Shown here: piece by piece, positions 52,165 through 62,319 of the stretch | Position numbering within the stretch: position 1 is the first letter of the stretch | Layout of the letters: each line of letters starts with the position of its first letter | Origin: Pomphorhynchus laevis | Lineage: Eukaryota; Acanthocephala; Palaeacanthocephala; Echinorhynchida; Pomphorhynchidae | Direction: 5' to 3' | DNA: 64,000 nucleotides | Assembly (NCBI GenBank): GCA_012934845.2 | Contig: WNNJ02003079.1 | Coordinates: 26,155 to 90,154, forward strand | Position numbers and translations under genes: made by a program | Notes under the pieces: generated by a model | Database searches by the model: none | Told to the model about the DNA's origin: nothing | Seen by the model: the letters and a program-made list of their open reading frames with translations, nothing else

Positions 52165-54848
52165 GACAAAGATACAATAATATGATATAATATTATATTT
52201 TATTTTAATTTTTTTTCAAAACAGTGAATATTTATTTTTTATTCTTCGTGGTTTGCTCTAAGTGAGTCCGTGGCGGTATGCCCGCAACGCCACAGCGGCT
52301 TGCTTCGCCATGCAAAAAGACACTTGCTCCGGTATTACTTTAATTACTTCGCGGTAATGTATCCTTTTATCTGACGATGTCTTCTTTGTGACCAATTTCA
52401 TTAAAGAATTGAAGACGTTTCTGACGCATCTGCTAGTCGAAACTATTAAGGAAAGAAAAGTGCCGCTTTTTATTTCTTTATCTTGTTCGCGACATTTTGC
52501 TGATTTGCACTCCTCATGATATGCGAATGCAGAAGCCTCGGCGAACGAATAAGAGGGAGCAAAAATGTTATATACACAAACATCCATATATGATCGCTCC
52601 ATTATTCCACAATGTAGGCTCTATAGGTTATGTCCATGCGAACTTGATGGTCTCTTCTCGTTGAAGAGTTATGACAGATATATAATTCCGGCACCGGTTT
52701 GAGTAGTACACTTTCCGTCTGTACATTCTTGTATGCATCTGATAAGAAACGAGCGGTCAAGTCTATCACCATATTATGTCTAATAATAGGGATGCCCCGT
52801 GTTTTGCATGACATCATGTGCGGTGTGGTAAAAGATGATCCACACTTACATTTGTTCGGTGATTCATTTGGAGACCAACCATATCTAGCTTCCATTGCAT
52901 TTTTGAAACACTTATTCGAAAGATAATTCTGTCTGTACACTTAAGGCATAGCTGTCAGCCAACTGGAAGCACAGACGTTCGACCCGGCCATAATTGCCCT
53001 TTTAAACTTTTCTTTAACACCATCAATGACATTCTCTCTAAATGTATTAGAATTAATTTCCGACCTACATACATATCTTCCAAAATCCGCATCTGATCGT
53101 GTAACAATTCTACGCCATTCAGATCCGTCAAAATGGATCGCATAGCCGTAAAGACTGATTATGTAATATTATAGAACCGGGAACAGGATCAAAGATACAA
53201 ATCCCACCCATTCTCACAGGGAGAGAAATACATTTGATTAGCACCTCATTTAGTTTATCTAAATCGAGCATTGAGAGAACAGTTTCGTTAAAGATAACAT
53301 CTCTCAGTTGATTAAATAATATAAAAGCATTTTCACACGCCCGTTGTATATAAGCCCATTTATGCTTGACCACATTAGTGTAAAGAGCGTAGGCTGAATG
53401 CCCATCATTCACTGCAATGGGTCCTATCATTCTCACTAAGTGAAACCAATCTACAATCAATTCTTCAAACTTGGATTTAGTATAAATATCATCACCAACC
53501 AAACTGTCAAGCAATGTGATTCCCGAATCGGTCACTGACAATTCTTCATCGTGGAATGTGCGTTATCCAACTGTCATGTTGCACGGATGTACCAAAAGTT
53601 TACATTTTACTGGCTTAACGTGATACCCGTAGAGAGGACATAGTTCTTTCAACAAAGTCCACATTCGCAACAAGTCATCTAGCTCACCTACAAAGCACGC
53701 ATCATCTGCATACCATCTCTGCTTTACTTCCGGTATATGTTGTTTAAGTTTGTAAATAAGTGGCATAATCGCAGCAGCAACATCAGACATCGCTAGGGGC
53801 TAACCCTAAGTAAATCCCTCAGACGACCATATTATCTAATCTCCCACGATAAAGACGATGATCATGAATACTCATTTTTCAGGATGGTTGTTAATGCCAG
53901 TCAAGCTTTATCCATGTTTAAGAGGGCAAGTGCACGATTAACGCAATTAAAAGCATTCTTAGCGTCGATACTTAAGATACAAATTTTATTTGAAGATTGC
54001 AATATTTTTTCTTCTAAATGTACCACGCAATCAGTACAAAATTTCTATCCTGTGCAAAGTTGCTCCGATCCCGAGATATGCATTAAATCCTCTTTTATTG
54101 CAACGTTGATTATTTTGCTGGTGATCCTCCTCAGAACCTCACCAATCTCAATAGGTCGAGCACCTGGATTTTTATCAAGCGGTATGAGTCTTGATGCTGT
54201 GAAGGTTGTCGGAAATTTCGGACTAACACGCTGAGAAGCTAACTGACTTGTCATATTTGCAATGCTATCAGCAAGTCTTTTAGATTCGGAACCAAAACTG
54301 GTCAGTATATTTACCCACATGGAAGCGTCCATACATGATGGTCTAGAAGCTCCTTTAGTTGTCTTAGACGCGGGTACTACATATTCGGCAGATATTGATT
54401 GAAAACGAACACAATGACTTTCCGCGCGTCCTGGCAAGCTGCTTTCTAAAATTTTACACTTCGGAACATCTGCGCCTTCTGGATGGAGTTCAAGTAACTT
54501 ATCAAGCACAGTACAGTTACCAACCTTATCACATAGACTTAATAATGAACTACTTTAGGTCGTATGACATAACATTCCGCCAGCAGCACGCAACTTACCT
54601 TGCTTGACTAGATTCGGAATAAGTTGAGTTGGATCCTTCACAAGTGGTATTTCTCTTGATCTTAGACGAGTTTGTAAGTAGTTTGCCTGGTGGTATAATG
54701 CAGCATAGTTAACTGATTTCCACTCAGTGATTCGGGCTTCCAGGGTTTTCCCTGAAAGCCCGAATCAATATTAAATAATATTATAATATTAAATAATATT
54801 ATAATTATATTATAATACTATAATTTGGACAAAGATACAATAATATGA
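52165..54848 (-). mobile_element. RLE-LINE with 21-bp target duplication
   Basis: An identical 21-bp sequence starting GACAAAGATACAATAAT lies at 52,165-52,185 and 54,828-54,848. Between them is a minus-strand element. It starts near a strong hairpin (54,729-54,766). Its RT frame (54,509-54,045) contains FTASRLIPLDKNPGARPIEI and GEVLRRITSKIINVAIKEDL. A palm piece, KQRWYADDACFVGELDDLL, follows at 53,790-53,563, then the thumb (53,541-53,128, VRMGGICIFDP) and the C-terminal zinc/nuclease region (52,940-52,602, CKCGSSFTTPHMMSCKTRG, IPIIRHNMVIDLTARFLS). It ends in an A/T-rich tail near 52,190. Many breaks are present. Confidence 0.8.
54729..54766. repeat. 16-bp-stem hairpin at the 5' end of the RLE-LINE
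   Basis: GATTCGGGCTT-C-CAGGG, loop TTTT, CCCTG-A-AAGCCCGAATC. There are 16 pairs with a single C-A mismatch. It is GC-rich in otherwise AT-rich DNA, at the upstream boundary of the element. It looks like a rho-independent terminator, but the context is eukaryotic. Confidence 0.75.
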
Positions 54849-55550
54849 AGACTTTGATACAATAATTTTGAATTGAAATTAAACAGGAATCTGCTTTATT
54901 TATTAAAATTAAACTGTTGATTGTGCTCATTGGATAATTAGTAAAATCTTTACTCTAATACAAAGCTCTTACCATTACTATTCATTAGGCAACGGACATT
55001 GTTAAGCTACATATTTACTAGTTTCCTAAGCATTATTTTTTGAGACTAATAACTGTTTATTTAATTCATATTTTAGGTAAGATAGTGAATATCATTTTCT
55101 TGAAACATTAGCAAGTCAACCTACACTGTATTTCACTTATACAGAGTTACTCTATCTAAACTATGCTCAGCAAAATTTAATGAAAGGAAATCAATAAGTG
55201 TAGTCTTGAGTACTCTCAAATCACGAACAAATATTCTTTGACAATTAATTTCAATCAATAAAAATGCATTACATACTATATAAAAATGTATCGAAACTTT
55301 AAAGGAATTTGAAATATACATCCCATGTCACCAGAATTGCTCTAGAATAATCCCAATGGACTAATGCAAAATTAAAATGGTAATTAGAACGTGTTTTAAT
55401 TATCTATGCCCGTGTATGGAGTTATTGGACGTTTACAAAAATACGAAATTTCGGTTTTGCTATAAAAAATTCGAAACAATATAGTTGTAGCGACTTTGAG
55501 GTTAACTGTAGTGAATTTACGATACAGTAAGATACATAAGATACACCAGA
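54849..55550. other. AT-rich non-coding stretch
   Basis: No gene or repeat recognised. It separates the RLE-LINE from a lone PLE 3' end. Confidence 0.45.
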
Positions 55551-55552
55551 TA

Positions 55553-55870
55553 AGCAAATTTCATCAGAGGAAATACGTCATTAGCCTGTATTTGGCCTAG
55601 CTGCTATGTTGGGTCGATGAATACAGACCGAAATCTGATAACATAGCAGTTCTTTCTGATGATTTATATTCCTTTTTTGAATACATTTGATATTATTTAT
55701 TAGTTAATTCATAAAAATTGATTTTTATTTTAAATTTCGCTTTTGAATTTTGACTTGATATAAATATAAATTGTTTAAAATCTTATATAATTATTTATTA
55801 TTTAGAATTTATCTTTATTTTTGATTTATTTATAGTATAAAATACGTAGACTATGTTATCTGATTTAATT
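55553..55870 (+). mobile_element. Lone PLE 3' end
   Basis: Only the structured block (about 55,560-55,675) and the 3' UTR up to ACGTAGACTATGTTATCTGA are present. There is no coding sequence. In the block CATCAG pairs with CTGATG, GCTGCTATG with CATAGCAG (one shifted), and GGTC with GACC before GAAA. This is a strongly 5'-truncated insertion, or a remnant kept for its RNA structure. Confidence 0.75.
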
Positions 55871-56295
55871 TATAGAATTGCCATGTGTAATACACTTCCC
55901 AACGATAATAAATATGTGCAGTCAAAACAACTTTTAATTTGTGCGTATAAAAGTAATGTTCTTCATAAAAATATTATGACCTCTGATTTCTCCATACACT
56001 ATCCGATAGACTGGTTAAATATATCCGTATTTATTAATGGACAAAGTATGATTCATGAAATGAGTTTTTAATAAATTTCAATAATTACAAATATGTGTGT
56101 ATCGTTTTTGTATAGATAGTAAAATTATTTGTGGAATAATTAAAAATATTTTTGGTAATTTCTGCATGGTTTTTATTTACAAAGAAAAAACAAAAACTAG
56201 AAGTCGATGTAAATTTATGTCAAAAAAAAATTAAAAGTTATTAAAGTTAAACAATGTGCACATTTTATGGACATACAAAATAAAAGCAAAATAAT
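55871..56295. other. Intergenic, 3' flank of the C2orf42-like gene
   Basis: AT-rich with no gene seen. It lies downstream of the minus-strand gene that ends at 56,299 and should contain its polyadenylation site, though no perfect AATAAA stands out. Confidence 0.4.
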
Positions 56296-56298
56296 TGC

Positions 56299-57846
56299 TT
56301 AACCCAAAAGATCTCTACGAATCGAAAATATAAAATGAAGTTCACCGAATAAATTCGTTTCATTAATATTTTCAATCCACTTTATACACAAAGGATTGTT
56401 GAAATCTATTGTACAACGAACAAGTCTACCCTCTAATACACCATAATCTAGATTATCTTTACGCGAAACATACCTGTTGTTTACAACTTCGTAGAATCGT
56501 ATTGCTTCAACTATGTCGAAAACCTGCTTTAACGATTCGTATGTTAGAAATGTCCATGTATGTTCACAGAAAATACCGGCTTTTTGTATGCTAGGATGTA
56601 TATTTAGTTGCCGAATTTGGGCTTTAACGCTACCTTCCAATTTGTCCTGTAACATAAAAATAAAATTTAAGGAACTATGAAACTTAAGGTTCTGTATTCT
56701 TCCATAATTCTTTGGATACATTGTTTCATTGATTCGTTCCCCTATTGATTTCAACCAATCGTTAAAATACCATTTCGGACAATTCCTGAAACTATCTTCA
56801 TTTACAATATTTTTGTTTTTAATTTGTTCGACACCTAATTTTAAGCTTAATTGCGGTGGCATAGTTGAGCATTTTATTTTCAAGGACCGAGTTGTTTCAT
56901 CATCCGTGACTAGTTTACCCGTTTTTAGATCAAATTGAGAATAAAATGCATTCAATTCAGGATTACTATAAATAGCAGCTAAGGTGAGATAGTAGTGTGC
57001 ACAACGAATAAGTTCTGTATTTAATTTAACTTGTAAACCAGAATGTGACTTGAAAAATCCACATTGACATCTAAATCGAAGCTTTCTGCTAGTTGAGCAT
57101 CTGTTCGGGTACCGAGTGTTTTCAAATAAATGCGTATGCAAGTAGCCAATATGTTTTTCTGGTTTATCGCTACCCGCAGTAAAGTCTTCCGGCAAACAAC
57201 ATACTGCGAAAGTCCTAAAAGACGTTTGAAATATAGCTGGGCAAAGTAGATTTATCTTCTGTTCAATGCGATTGCACAACCAATGTACATTCGAATCTTG
57301 TATAACCGCATCTATTAATTCTCTTTTTATTTCTAGCGCCTTGGCTGTCTGATCACATGTTTTGCATTTCATTATATGAAAACATTGATCACTTGAAGTT
57401 GATGTGTGTGACACTAAAGACGACTGCTTAACGTCTTCTTTATTTACCTCTTCTACGTGATCGATCATCTGCTTGTTAAAATTTTTACAAAGTCCTTTCG
57501 AAGATAATTGTTCATAAATGGTGTTACTATTCGAACAAAAGAAGCAGGTCCAGCCCGAAGCTTCACAATCGTAACAGACAAATCCTCTAAACGGTAGTCC
57601 AGTAAGCGTCTTGCATACAGAAAATAAACGCATGTGCTCAGCAACCCCAATCAACTCACAAACCTCGTATTCACTTTTGGGCTGCCGTATAACCGGAAAT
57701 GCTGAATTGCAATTTTTGCAATTTCGACATTTAACGTTTGAATGAGTAAAACAACGATCACATTTCTTGAATCCACGTTTGATTTTATCAGTCTGAATTT
57801 GTGCATAATTAGGATTTACCGATTCTTGCTGATTTGGATTATGCAT
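56299..57846 (-). CDS. C2orf42: Host gene: C2orf42 homolog (cysteine-rich conserved protein, 515 aa)
   Basis: A single uninterrupted frame, start Met at 57,846. The N-terminus KIKRGFKKCDRCFTHSNVKC with RNCKNCNSAF aligns with the zinc-binding start of human C2orf42 (RGIRKCPRCGTYN and following Cys). Further matches from memory of the human protein: HIGYLHTHLF (human LGYLHTSF), RFRCQCGFFKSHSG (human FCSCQTLKSHKS), and ELIRCAHYYLTLAAIYSNPEL (human [20 protein letters not shown]). Also FNDWLKSIGERINETMYPKN (human [20 protein letters not shown]) and, near the end, CIKWIENINETNLFGELHFIF (human [20 protein letters not shown]). The length is close to the human 574 residues. Cys pairs at residues 29/32 and 40/43/46 and a second Cys cluster near 90-110 suggest zinc binding. 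The protein's function is not established, so none is assigned. Intact, intronless, and flanked by transposons. Confidence 0.9.
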   Translation of the reverse strand: MHNPNQQESVNPNYAQIQTDKIKRGFKKCDRCFTHSNVKCRNCKNCNSAFPVIRQPKSEYEVCELIGVAEHMRLFSVCKTLTGLPFRGFVCYDCEASGWTCFFCSNSNTIYEQLSSKGLCKNFNKQMIDHVEEVNKEDVKQSSLVSHTSTSSDQCFHIMKCKTCDQTAKALEIKRELIDAVIQDSNVHWLCNRIEQKINLLCPAIFQTSFRTFAVCCLPEDFTAGSDKPEKHIGYLHTHLFENTRYPNRCSTSRKLRFRCQCGFFKSHSGLQVKLNTELIRCAHYYLTLAAIYSNPELNAFYSQFDLKTGKLVTDDETTRSLKIKCSTMPPQLSLKLGVEQIKNKNIVNEDSFRNCPKWYFNDWLKSIGERINETMYPKNYGRIQNLKFHSSLNFIFMLQDKLEGSVKAQIRQLNIHPSIQKAGIFCEHTWTFLTYESLKQVFDIVEAIRFYEVVNNRYVSRKDNLDYGVLEGRLVRCTIDFNNPLCIKWIENINETNLFGELHFIFSIRRDLLG

Positions 57847-57849
57847 TGG

Positions 57850-58130
57850 GTTTTGAAATTTAATTAGTCGTAATAACCTTCAAATATAAAAACAAATTTT
57901 ACAATTAAGGCAAAGTCTATGAAAATTATAACTAAAAAATCTAATAAAATATTATAAAGTAAAGCAAAATGCAACTATAAATATTTTAACTAAATAAATT
58001 TATATTTATTTCAAATATTATTCTTGCATTATTTTTTAAATTACTTTTAAGTAAAATTTCCAATCAATGATTTAGTAAAACATTAAACAAAATAAAAATT
58101 TATACATAGTTTAGAATCAAGTTCAGAATA
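57850..58130. other. 5' flank of the C2orf42-like gene, AT-rich
   Basis: Probable promoter region of the minus-strand gene. No clear TATA box or other site can be singled out in the AT-rich sequence. Confidence 0.35.
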
Positions 58131-58400
58131 AGGGCAATGCCATGTCTTCGGCGGACTTCAAAAAACAGGCAGCGTTGCCTCGCGCAATCGTCACACTGAT
58201 TCGCTGCATGAGCCAATAGGATGACCGCTTGTCGTTAGTCGTCCGAACCAACATATATCCAAGCACCCAGAGAAACAACGCTGCACTCAAGTCCACAACA
58301 CCATCTCGATTGCCACTGGTACGAACTCGTAATTGCGGATATATATCGCTGAATTTTGATCTTTTTCTTGCCTCGGCATAACTGGCGACGGCAGTGGCTT
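58130..58400 (-). pseudogene. RLE-LINE C-terminal fragment
   Basis: Minus-strand frames read YEFVPVAIE, then a RLTTSGHPIG/WLMQRIS-like block, then REATLPVF in shifted phases, matching the FVPISIE ... FLMKRISAAVQRGHAACF end of the remnant at 2.2-2.6 kb. A short, broken 3' fragment ending in AGTTCAGAATAAGGGCAATG. Orientation is opposite to the satellites that follow. Confidence 0.55.
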
Positions 58401-58530
58401 ATGTCACAGCTTGAGATTGGTAGATCGGTGCCAAGCGTTTCCGACACTTTGCTTAATTGACTGAGGCTTACACTCTTTACCAGATCGAATTGCTGTGCGG
58501 ACCATCCTGTGCGGACATTGTTGTGCAAAC
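58400..58530 (-). repeat. Inverted piece of the type-1 satellite
   Basis: GTTTCCGACACTTTGCTTAA and CAGATCGAATTGCTGTGCGG on the plus strand are the reverse complement of the type-1 satellite segment CCGCACAGCAATTCGATCTG ... CAAAGTGTCGGAAAC. The part holding the ribozyme core is not included. Confidence 0.7.
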
Positions 58531-58898
58531 ATGGTGACTGAAAGTCGTGAATTGAAGTTTAGTCTATAAGGCAACACAATTTTATATTAATGCCAATCAT
58601 AAGAAATATATTATTAATAAATTATTATCTTATAAATATATATATTATATTTTAAATACATATTATTATCTTATATATTAGTCATAAGGAATCCTGGACC
58701 GTTGTTAAATCATCACATCCGTGCACCACCATTATACAAGCGTATCCATAAAGAATCCAACAAGTGCAGCGGAAATTCAGCAACAAACTCTTCCTAGTGT
58801 TAAAGGAAGGTTCGCACAGCAATTCGATCTGGTTAAGAGCGTAAGCATCAGACAATTAAGCAAAGTGTCGGAAACGCCTTTGTTCACAATGTCACACG

Positions 58899-58987
58899 GG
58901 CAACCGAAACGGCCAGTGAGTACTTCATTCTACTGATGAGTGTTGCCGGATAATCATCATTTCGATGATGAAGTGGTCGTCTAGAAG
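58899..58987 (+). ncRNA. Permuted hammerhead module, type 1 unit 1 (with UUCG hairpin)
   Basis: GGCAAC-CGAAAC-GGCCAGTGAG ... CTGATGAG-TGTTGCC ... GGTCGTC-TAGAAGTGA. Stem II GGCAAC/GTTGCC is perfect here. Stem I TAGAA(G)TGA pairs with TCATTCTA. The outer part of stem III is replaced by a TCATCAT-TTCG-ATGATGA hairpin, leaving only the core-proximal pairs of stem III. Confidence 0.6.
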
Positions 58988-59278
58988 TGACATGGTGACT
59001 GAAAGTCGTGAATCGAAGTCCAGTCTATCAAGCAACACAATTTAGTATAAATGCCGTATTTCGTAAGAAATCCTGGACCGTTGTCTACTCAGCACATCCG
59101 TGCACTACTATTATACCTGCCGTATCCATTAAGGATCCAACGAGTGCAGTGACAATTCAGCAACAACCTCTGCCTGGTGTTTAACGATTGTCCGCACAGC
59201 AATTCGATCTGATTAAAAGCGTAAGCCTCAGACTATAAAGCAAAGCGTCGGAAACGCCTTTAATCACAATGTCACACA

Positions 59279-59354
59279 GGCAGCCGAAACGGCCAGTGAG
59301 TACTTCATTCTACTGATGAGTGTTGCCGGGTACTCAAAGGTCGTCTAGAAGTGA
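59279..59354 (+). ncRNA. Permuted hammerhead module, type 1 unit 2
   Basis: Core CGAAAC, CTGATGAG and GGTCGTC are present. Stem II is GGCAGC/GTTGCC with one G-U. Stem III (ACGGCC...GAGTAC with GTACTC...GGTCGT) has a short mismatch region. Stem I is TAGAA(G)TGA/TCATTCTA. Confidence 0.7.
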
Positions 59355-59641
59355 CATGGTGACTGAAAGTCGTGAATCGAAGTCAAGTCTATCAAGCAAC
59401 ACCGTTTAGTATAAATTCGGTATTTCGTAAGAAATCCTAGACCGTTGTCTACTCAGCACATCCGTGCACTACTATTATACCTGATGTATCCATAAAAGAT
59501 CCAACGAGTGCAGCGACAATTCAGCAACAACCTCTGCCTAGTGTTAAAGGATGGTCCGCAAGCAATTTGATCTGATTAAGAGCGTAAGCCTCAGACTATT
59601 AAGCAAAGTGTCGGAAGCGCCTTTATTCACAATGTCACACA

Positions 59642-59717
59642 GGCAGCCGAAACGGCCAGTGAGTACTTCATTCTACTGATGAGTGTTGCCGGGTACTCAC
59701 AGGTCGTCTAGAAGTGA
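59642..59717 (+). ncRNA. Permuted hammerhead module, type 1 unit 3
   Basis: Best type-1 example. Stem III is ACGGCC-A-GTGAGTAC with GTACTCAC-A-GGTCGT (14 pairs, one A-A mismatch and one G-U). Stem II is GGCAGC/GTTGCC plus G10.1-C11.1 with a bulged U. Stem I is TAGAA(G)TGA/TCATTCTA. Confidence 0.75.
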
Positions 59718-59952
59718 CATGGTGACTGCAAATCGTGAATCGAAGTCCAGTCTATCAAGCAACACTTTTTAGTATAAAGGCCGAATTTCGTAAGAAATCC
59801 TAGACCGTTGTCTACTCAGCACATCCGTGCACTATTATATAAAAGGAATTACTAGAAGGTTCACACACGCAACAAGCCAGTAAAAACGCTTCTGCACCTG
59901 AGCTTCGTATAGCATCGTGAGGAATTGCTGGTGTCTTTATAGTTATCACAAA

Positions 59953-60027
59953 AGCAGTCGAAACGTACCCTAACCACTTCATCCGACTGACGATGACTGC
60001 TGGGTGGTTAGTATCGTCTCGGAGTGA
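59953..60027 (+). ncRNA. Permuted hammerhead module, type 2 unit 1
   Basis: AGCAGTCGAAAC, CTGACGA, GACTGCT and ATCGTC. Stem II AGCAGTC/GACTGCT has 7 perfect pairs. The variable core base is C (CTGACGA), which the CUGANGA rule allows. Stem III pairs ACG, TA and CTAACCAC with GTGGTTAG, TA and CGT, with small bulges. Stem I is TCGGA(G)TGA with TCATCCGA. Confidence 0.75.
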
Positions 60028-60345
60028 TACATTAGACTGATGGAGCTGATGATCGAAGTCCAGTTATTTAGCAGCAAATATGGATTAAAAATCAATCGTA
60101 GCCAGCTTTGGCTCCTGGACCACAGTTTAAAGCTATTTTTCGAAAAATCAATTTATAAAATAACGCATTCCTTCAGGAATCCTGCGAGAAAGTCAGTGCC
60201 CTCGTTATCAACAGATACGCATTTGTGCCTTATATAAAGAATAACTAGAAGGTTTACACAAGTACCAAGCCAGTAAAAACGCTTTTGCACCTGAGCTTCG
60301 TATATCATCGTAAGGAATTGCTGGTGTTTTTATAGTTATCACAAA

Positions 60346-60420
60346 AGCAGTCGAAACGTACCCTAACCACTTCATCCGACTGACGATGACTGCTGGGTTG
60401 TTAGGATCGTCTCGGAGTGA
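60346..60420 (+). ncRNA. Permuted hammerhead module, type 2 unit 2
   Basis: Same as unit 1, but the GUC-strand side of stem III reads TTGTTAGGATCGTC, which weakens two pairs. Stems I and II are intact. Confidence 0.7.
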
Positions 60421-60738
60421 TACATTAGACTGATGAAGCTGATGATCGAAGTCAAGTTATTTAGCAGCAAATATGGATTAAAAATCAATCGTAGCAAGCT
60501 TTGGCTCCTGGACCACAGTTTCAAGCGATTTTTCGCAATCGCAATTTAGAAAATGACGCATTCCTTCATGAATCCTGTGAGAAATTCAGTGCCCTCGTAA
60601 TCAACGGATACGCATTTGTGCCTTATATAAGGAATAACTAGAAGGTCCACACACGCAACAGGCCAGTAAAAACGCTTCTGCACCTGAGCTTCGTATAGCA
60701 TTGTGAGGAATTGCTGGTGTCTTTATAGTTATCACAAA

Positions 60739-60813
60739 AGCAGTCGAAACGTACCCTAACCACTTCATCCGACTGACGATGACTGCTGGGTTGTTAGGAA
60801 CGTCTCGGAGTGA
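60739..60813 (+). ncRNA. Permuted hammerhead module, type 2 unit 3
   Basis: Stems I and II are as in unit 1. The triplet region reads GGAACGTCTCGG, so GTC is kept, but stem III next to it is weakened. Confidence 0.65.
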
Positions 60814-60935
60814 TACATTAGACTGATGAAGCTGATGATCGAAGTCCAGTTATTTAGCAGCAAATATGGATTAAAAATCAATCGTAGCCAGCTTTGGCTC
60901 CTGGACCACAGTTTCAAGCGATTTTTCGCAATAAC

Positions 60936-60937
<2 letters not shown>

Positions 60938-60972
<35 letters not shown>
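60938..60972. repeat. (AT)n microsatellite
   Basis: About 33 bases of uninterrupted TA repeat lie at the join between the type-2 array and the inverted type-3 unit. Confidence 0.95.
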
Positions 60973-60976
<4 letters not shown>

Positions 60977-61395
60977 ATAATTTTATATCTGGATGTGTTA
61001 AACTGTGCTCCGGGAGCTAATAAGCTGCAGTTTCATAATTGTAGATGTTGCCAAAAACCGGAGTTCGATTACAAGTAGAGCAGACTTCCTTATCACTCCT
61101 AGACGAGCTGATGGTAGCCGGCAGCACTCATCAGTAGGGTGAACTACAATCAGTCGTTTCGGCTGCCTTGTGATATATTAAATAGGCATTTCCGAGAATT
61201 TGCTAACGTGGTAGCATGGGCATAGCCTCTTTAAACTAACCATGTGCTTTCCGGACCATCCTAATTTTATTCGGCAGGAATTTCACTTGCTGTCGTTGCT
61301 TGCTTTCTCACAGGATCCTTTATGGATACGTTTTTATAATTTTATATCTGGATGTGTTAAACTGTGCTCCGGGAGCTAATAAGCTGCAGCTTTTA
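60973..61395 (-). repeat. Type-3 satellite, inverted unit
   Basis: One full unit plus about 60 bases in reverse orientation relative to the rest of the array (TTTTATAATTTTATATCTGG at 60,973 and again at about 61,331). It meets the direct units head to head near 61,395 (GCTGCAGCTTTTAGTCCCGG), which makes a near-perfect palindrome about 400 bp long on each side. Confidence 0.9.
61093..61167 (-). ncRNA. Permuted hammerhead module, type 3, inverted unit
   Basis: Reverse complement of the type-3 module. One change weakens stem III (the plus strand reads CTACAATCAG for CTACCATCAG). The other strands are intact. Confidence 0.7.
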
Positions 61396-61603
61396 GTCCC
61401 GGAGCACAGTTTAACACATCCAGATATAAAATTATAAAAACGTATCCATAAAGGATCCTGTGAGAAAGCAAGCAACGACAGCAAGTGAAATTCCTGCCGA
61501 ATAAAATTAGGATGGTCCGGAAAGCACATGGTTAGTTTAAAGAGGCTATGCCCATGCCACCACGTTAGCAAATTCTCGGAAATGCCTATTTAATATATCA
61601 CAA

Positions 61604-61678
61604 GGCAGCCGAAACGACTGATGGTAGTTTACCCTACTGATGAGTGCTGCCGGCTACCATCAGCTCGTCTAGGAGTGA
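61604..61678 (+). ncRNA. Permuted hammerhead module, type 3 unit 1
   Basis: Strands: GGCAGCC-GAAA-CGACTGATGGTAG, then TTTACCCTA-CTGATGA-GTGCTGCC, then CTACCATCAGCTCGTC-TAGGAGTGA. Stem III is ACGA+CTGATGGTAG with CTACCATCAG+(C)TCGT (14 pairs, one bulge). Stem II is G-C plus GGCAGC/GCTGCC. Stem I is TAGG(A)GTGA with T(C/T)ACCCTA. Predicted cleavage follows GTC at 61,667-61,669. Confidence 0.78.
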
Positions 61679-61961
61679 TAAGGAAGTCTGCTCTACTTGT
61701 AATCGAACTCCGGTTTTTGGCAACATCTACAATTATGAAACTGCAGCTTATTAGCTCCCGGAGCACAGTTTAACACATCCAGATATAAAATTATAAAACG
61801 TATCCATAAAGGATCCTGTGAGAAAGCAAGCAACGACAGCAAGTGAAATTCCTGCCGAATAAAATTAGGATGGTCCGGAAAGCACATGGTTAGTTTAAAG
61901 AGGCTATGCCCATGCCACCACGTTAGCAAATTCTCGGAAATGCCTATTTAATATATCACAA

Positions 61962-62036
61962 GGCAGCCGAAACGACTGATGGTAGTTCACCCTACTGATG
62001 AGTGCTGCCGGCTACCATCAGCTCGTCTAGGAGTGA
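61962..62036 (+). ncRNA. Permuted hammerhead module, type 3 unit 2
   Basis: As unit 1 but with the consensus TTCACCCTA, so stem I is a full 8 pairs with one bulge. Confidence 0.78.
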
Positions 62037-62319
62037 TAAGGAAGTCTGCTCTACTTGTAATCGAACTCCGGTTTTTGGCAACATCTACAATTATGAAACT
62101 GAAGCTTATTAGCTCCCGGAGCACAGTTAAACACATCCAGATATAAAATTATAAAAACGTATCCATAAAGGATCCTTGAGAAAGCAAGCAACGACAGCAA
62201 GTGAAATTCCTGCCGAATAAAATTAGGATGGTCCGGAAAGCACATGGTTAGTTTAAAGAGGCTATGCCCATGCCACCACGTTAGCAAATTCTCGGAATTG
62301 CCTATTTAATATATCACAA

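Larger units (their letters stand above)
58530..59860 (+). repeat. Type-1 satellite, about 363-bp units, with hammerhead core
   Basis: CATGGTGACTG recurs at 58,530, 58,991, 59,355 and 59,718. The last two intervals are 364 and 363 bp; the first is longer because of an AT-rich insertion at about 58,590-58,690. Units share GTATCCATAA, GATCCAACGAGTGCAG, GTCCGCACAGCAATTCGATC and a 75-nt ribozyme-like module. Units differ by several percent, so this block is older than the type-3 array. Confidence 0.88.
59861..60938 (+). repeat. Type-2 satellite, 393-bp units, with hammerhead core
   Basis: GGAATTGCTGGTGT recurs at 59,921, 60,314 and 60,707, exactly 393 bp apart. Units contain CACCTGAGCTTCGTAT, the ribozyme module, GATGATCGAAGTCCAG, and a ATGGATTAAAAATCAATCG block. 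They share with type 3 only the module and short blocks such as AATCCTGTGAGAAA. The third unit ends in an AT microsatellite. Confidence 0.9.

Noticed and set aside
54729-54766. Bacterial rho-independent terminator
   Set aside because: The hairpin has terminator shape but lies in AT-rich animal DNA at a retroelement border, with no bacterial gene nearby.
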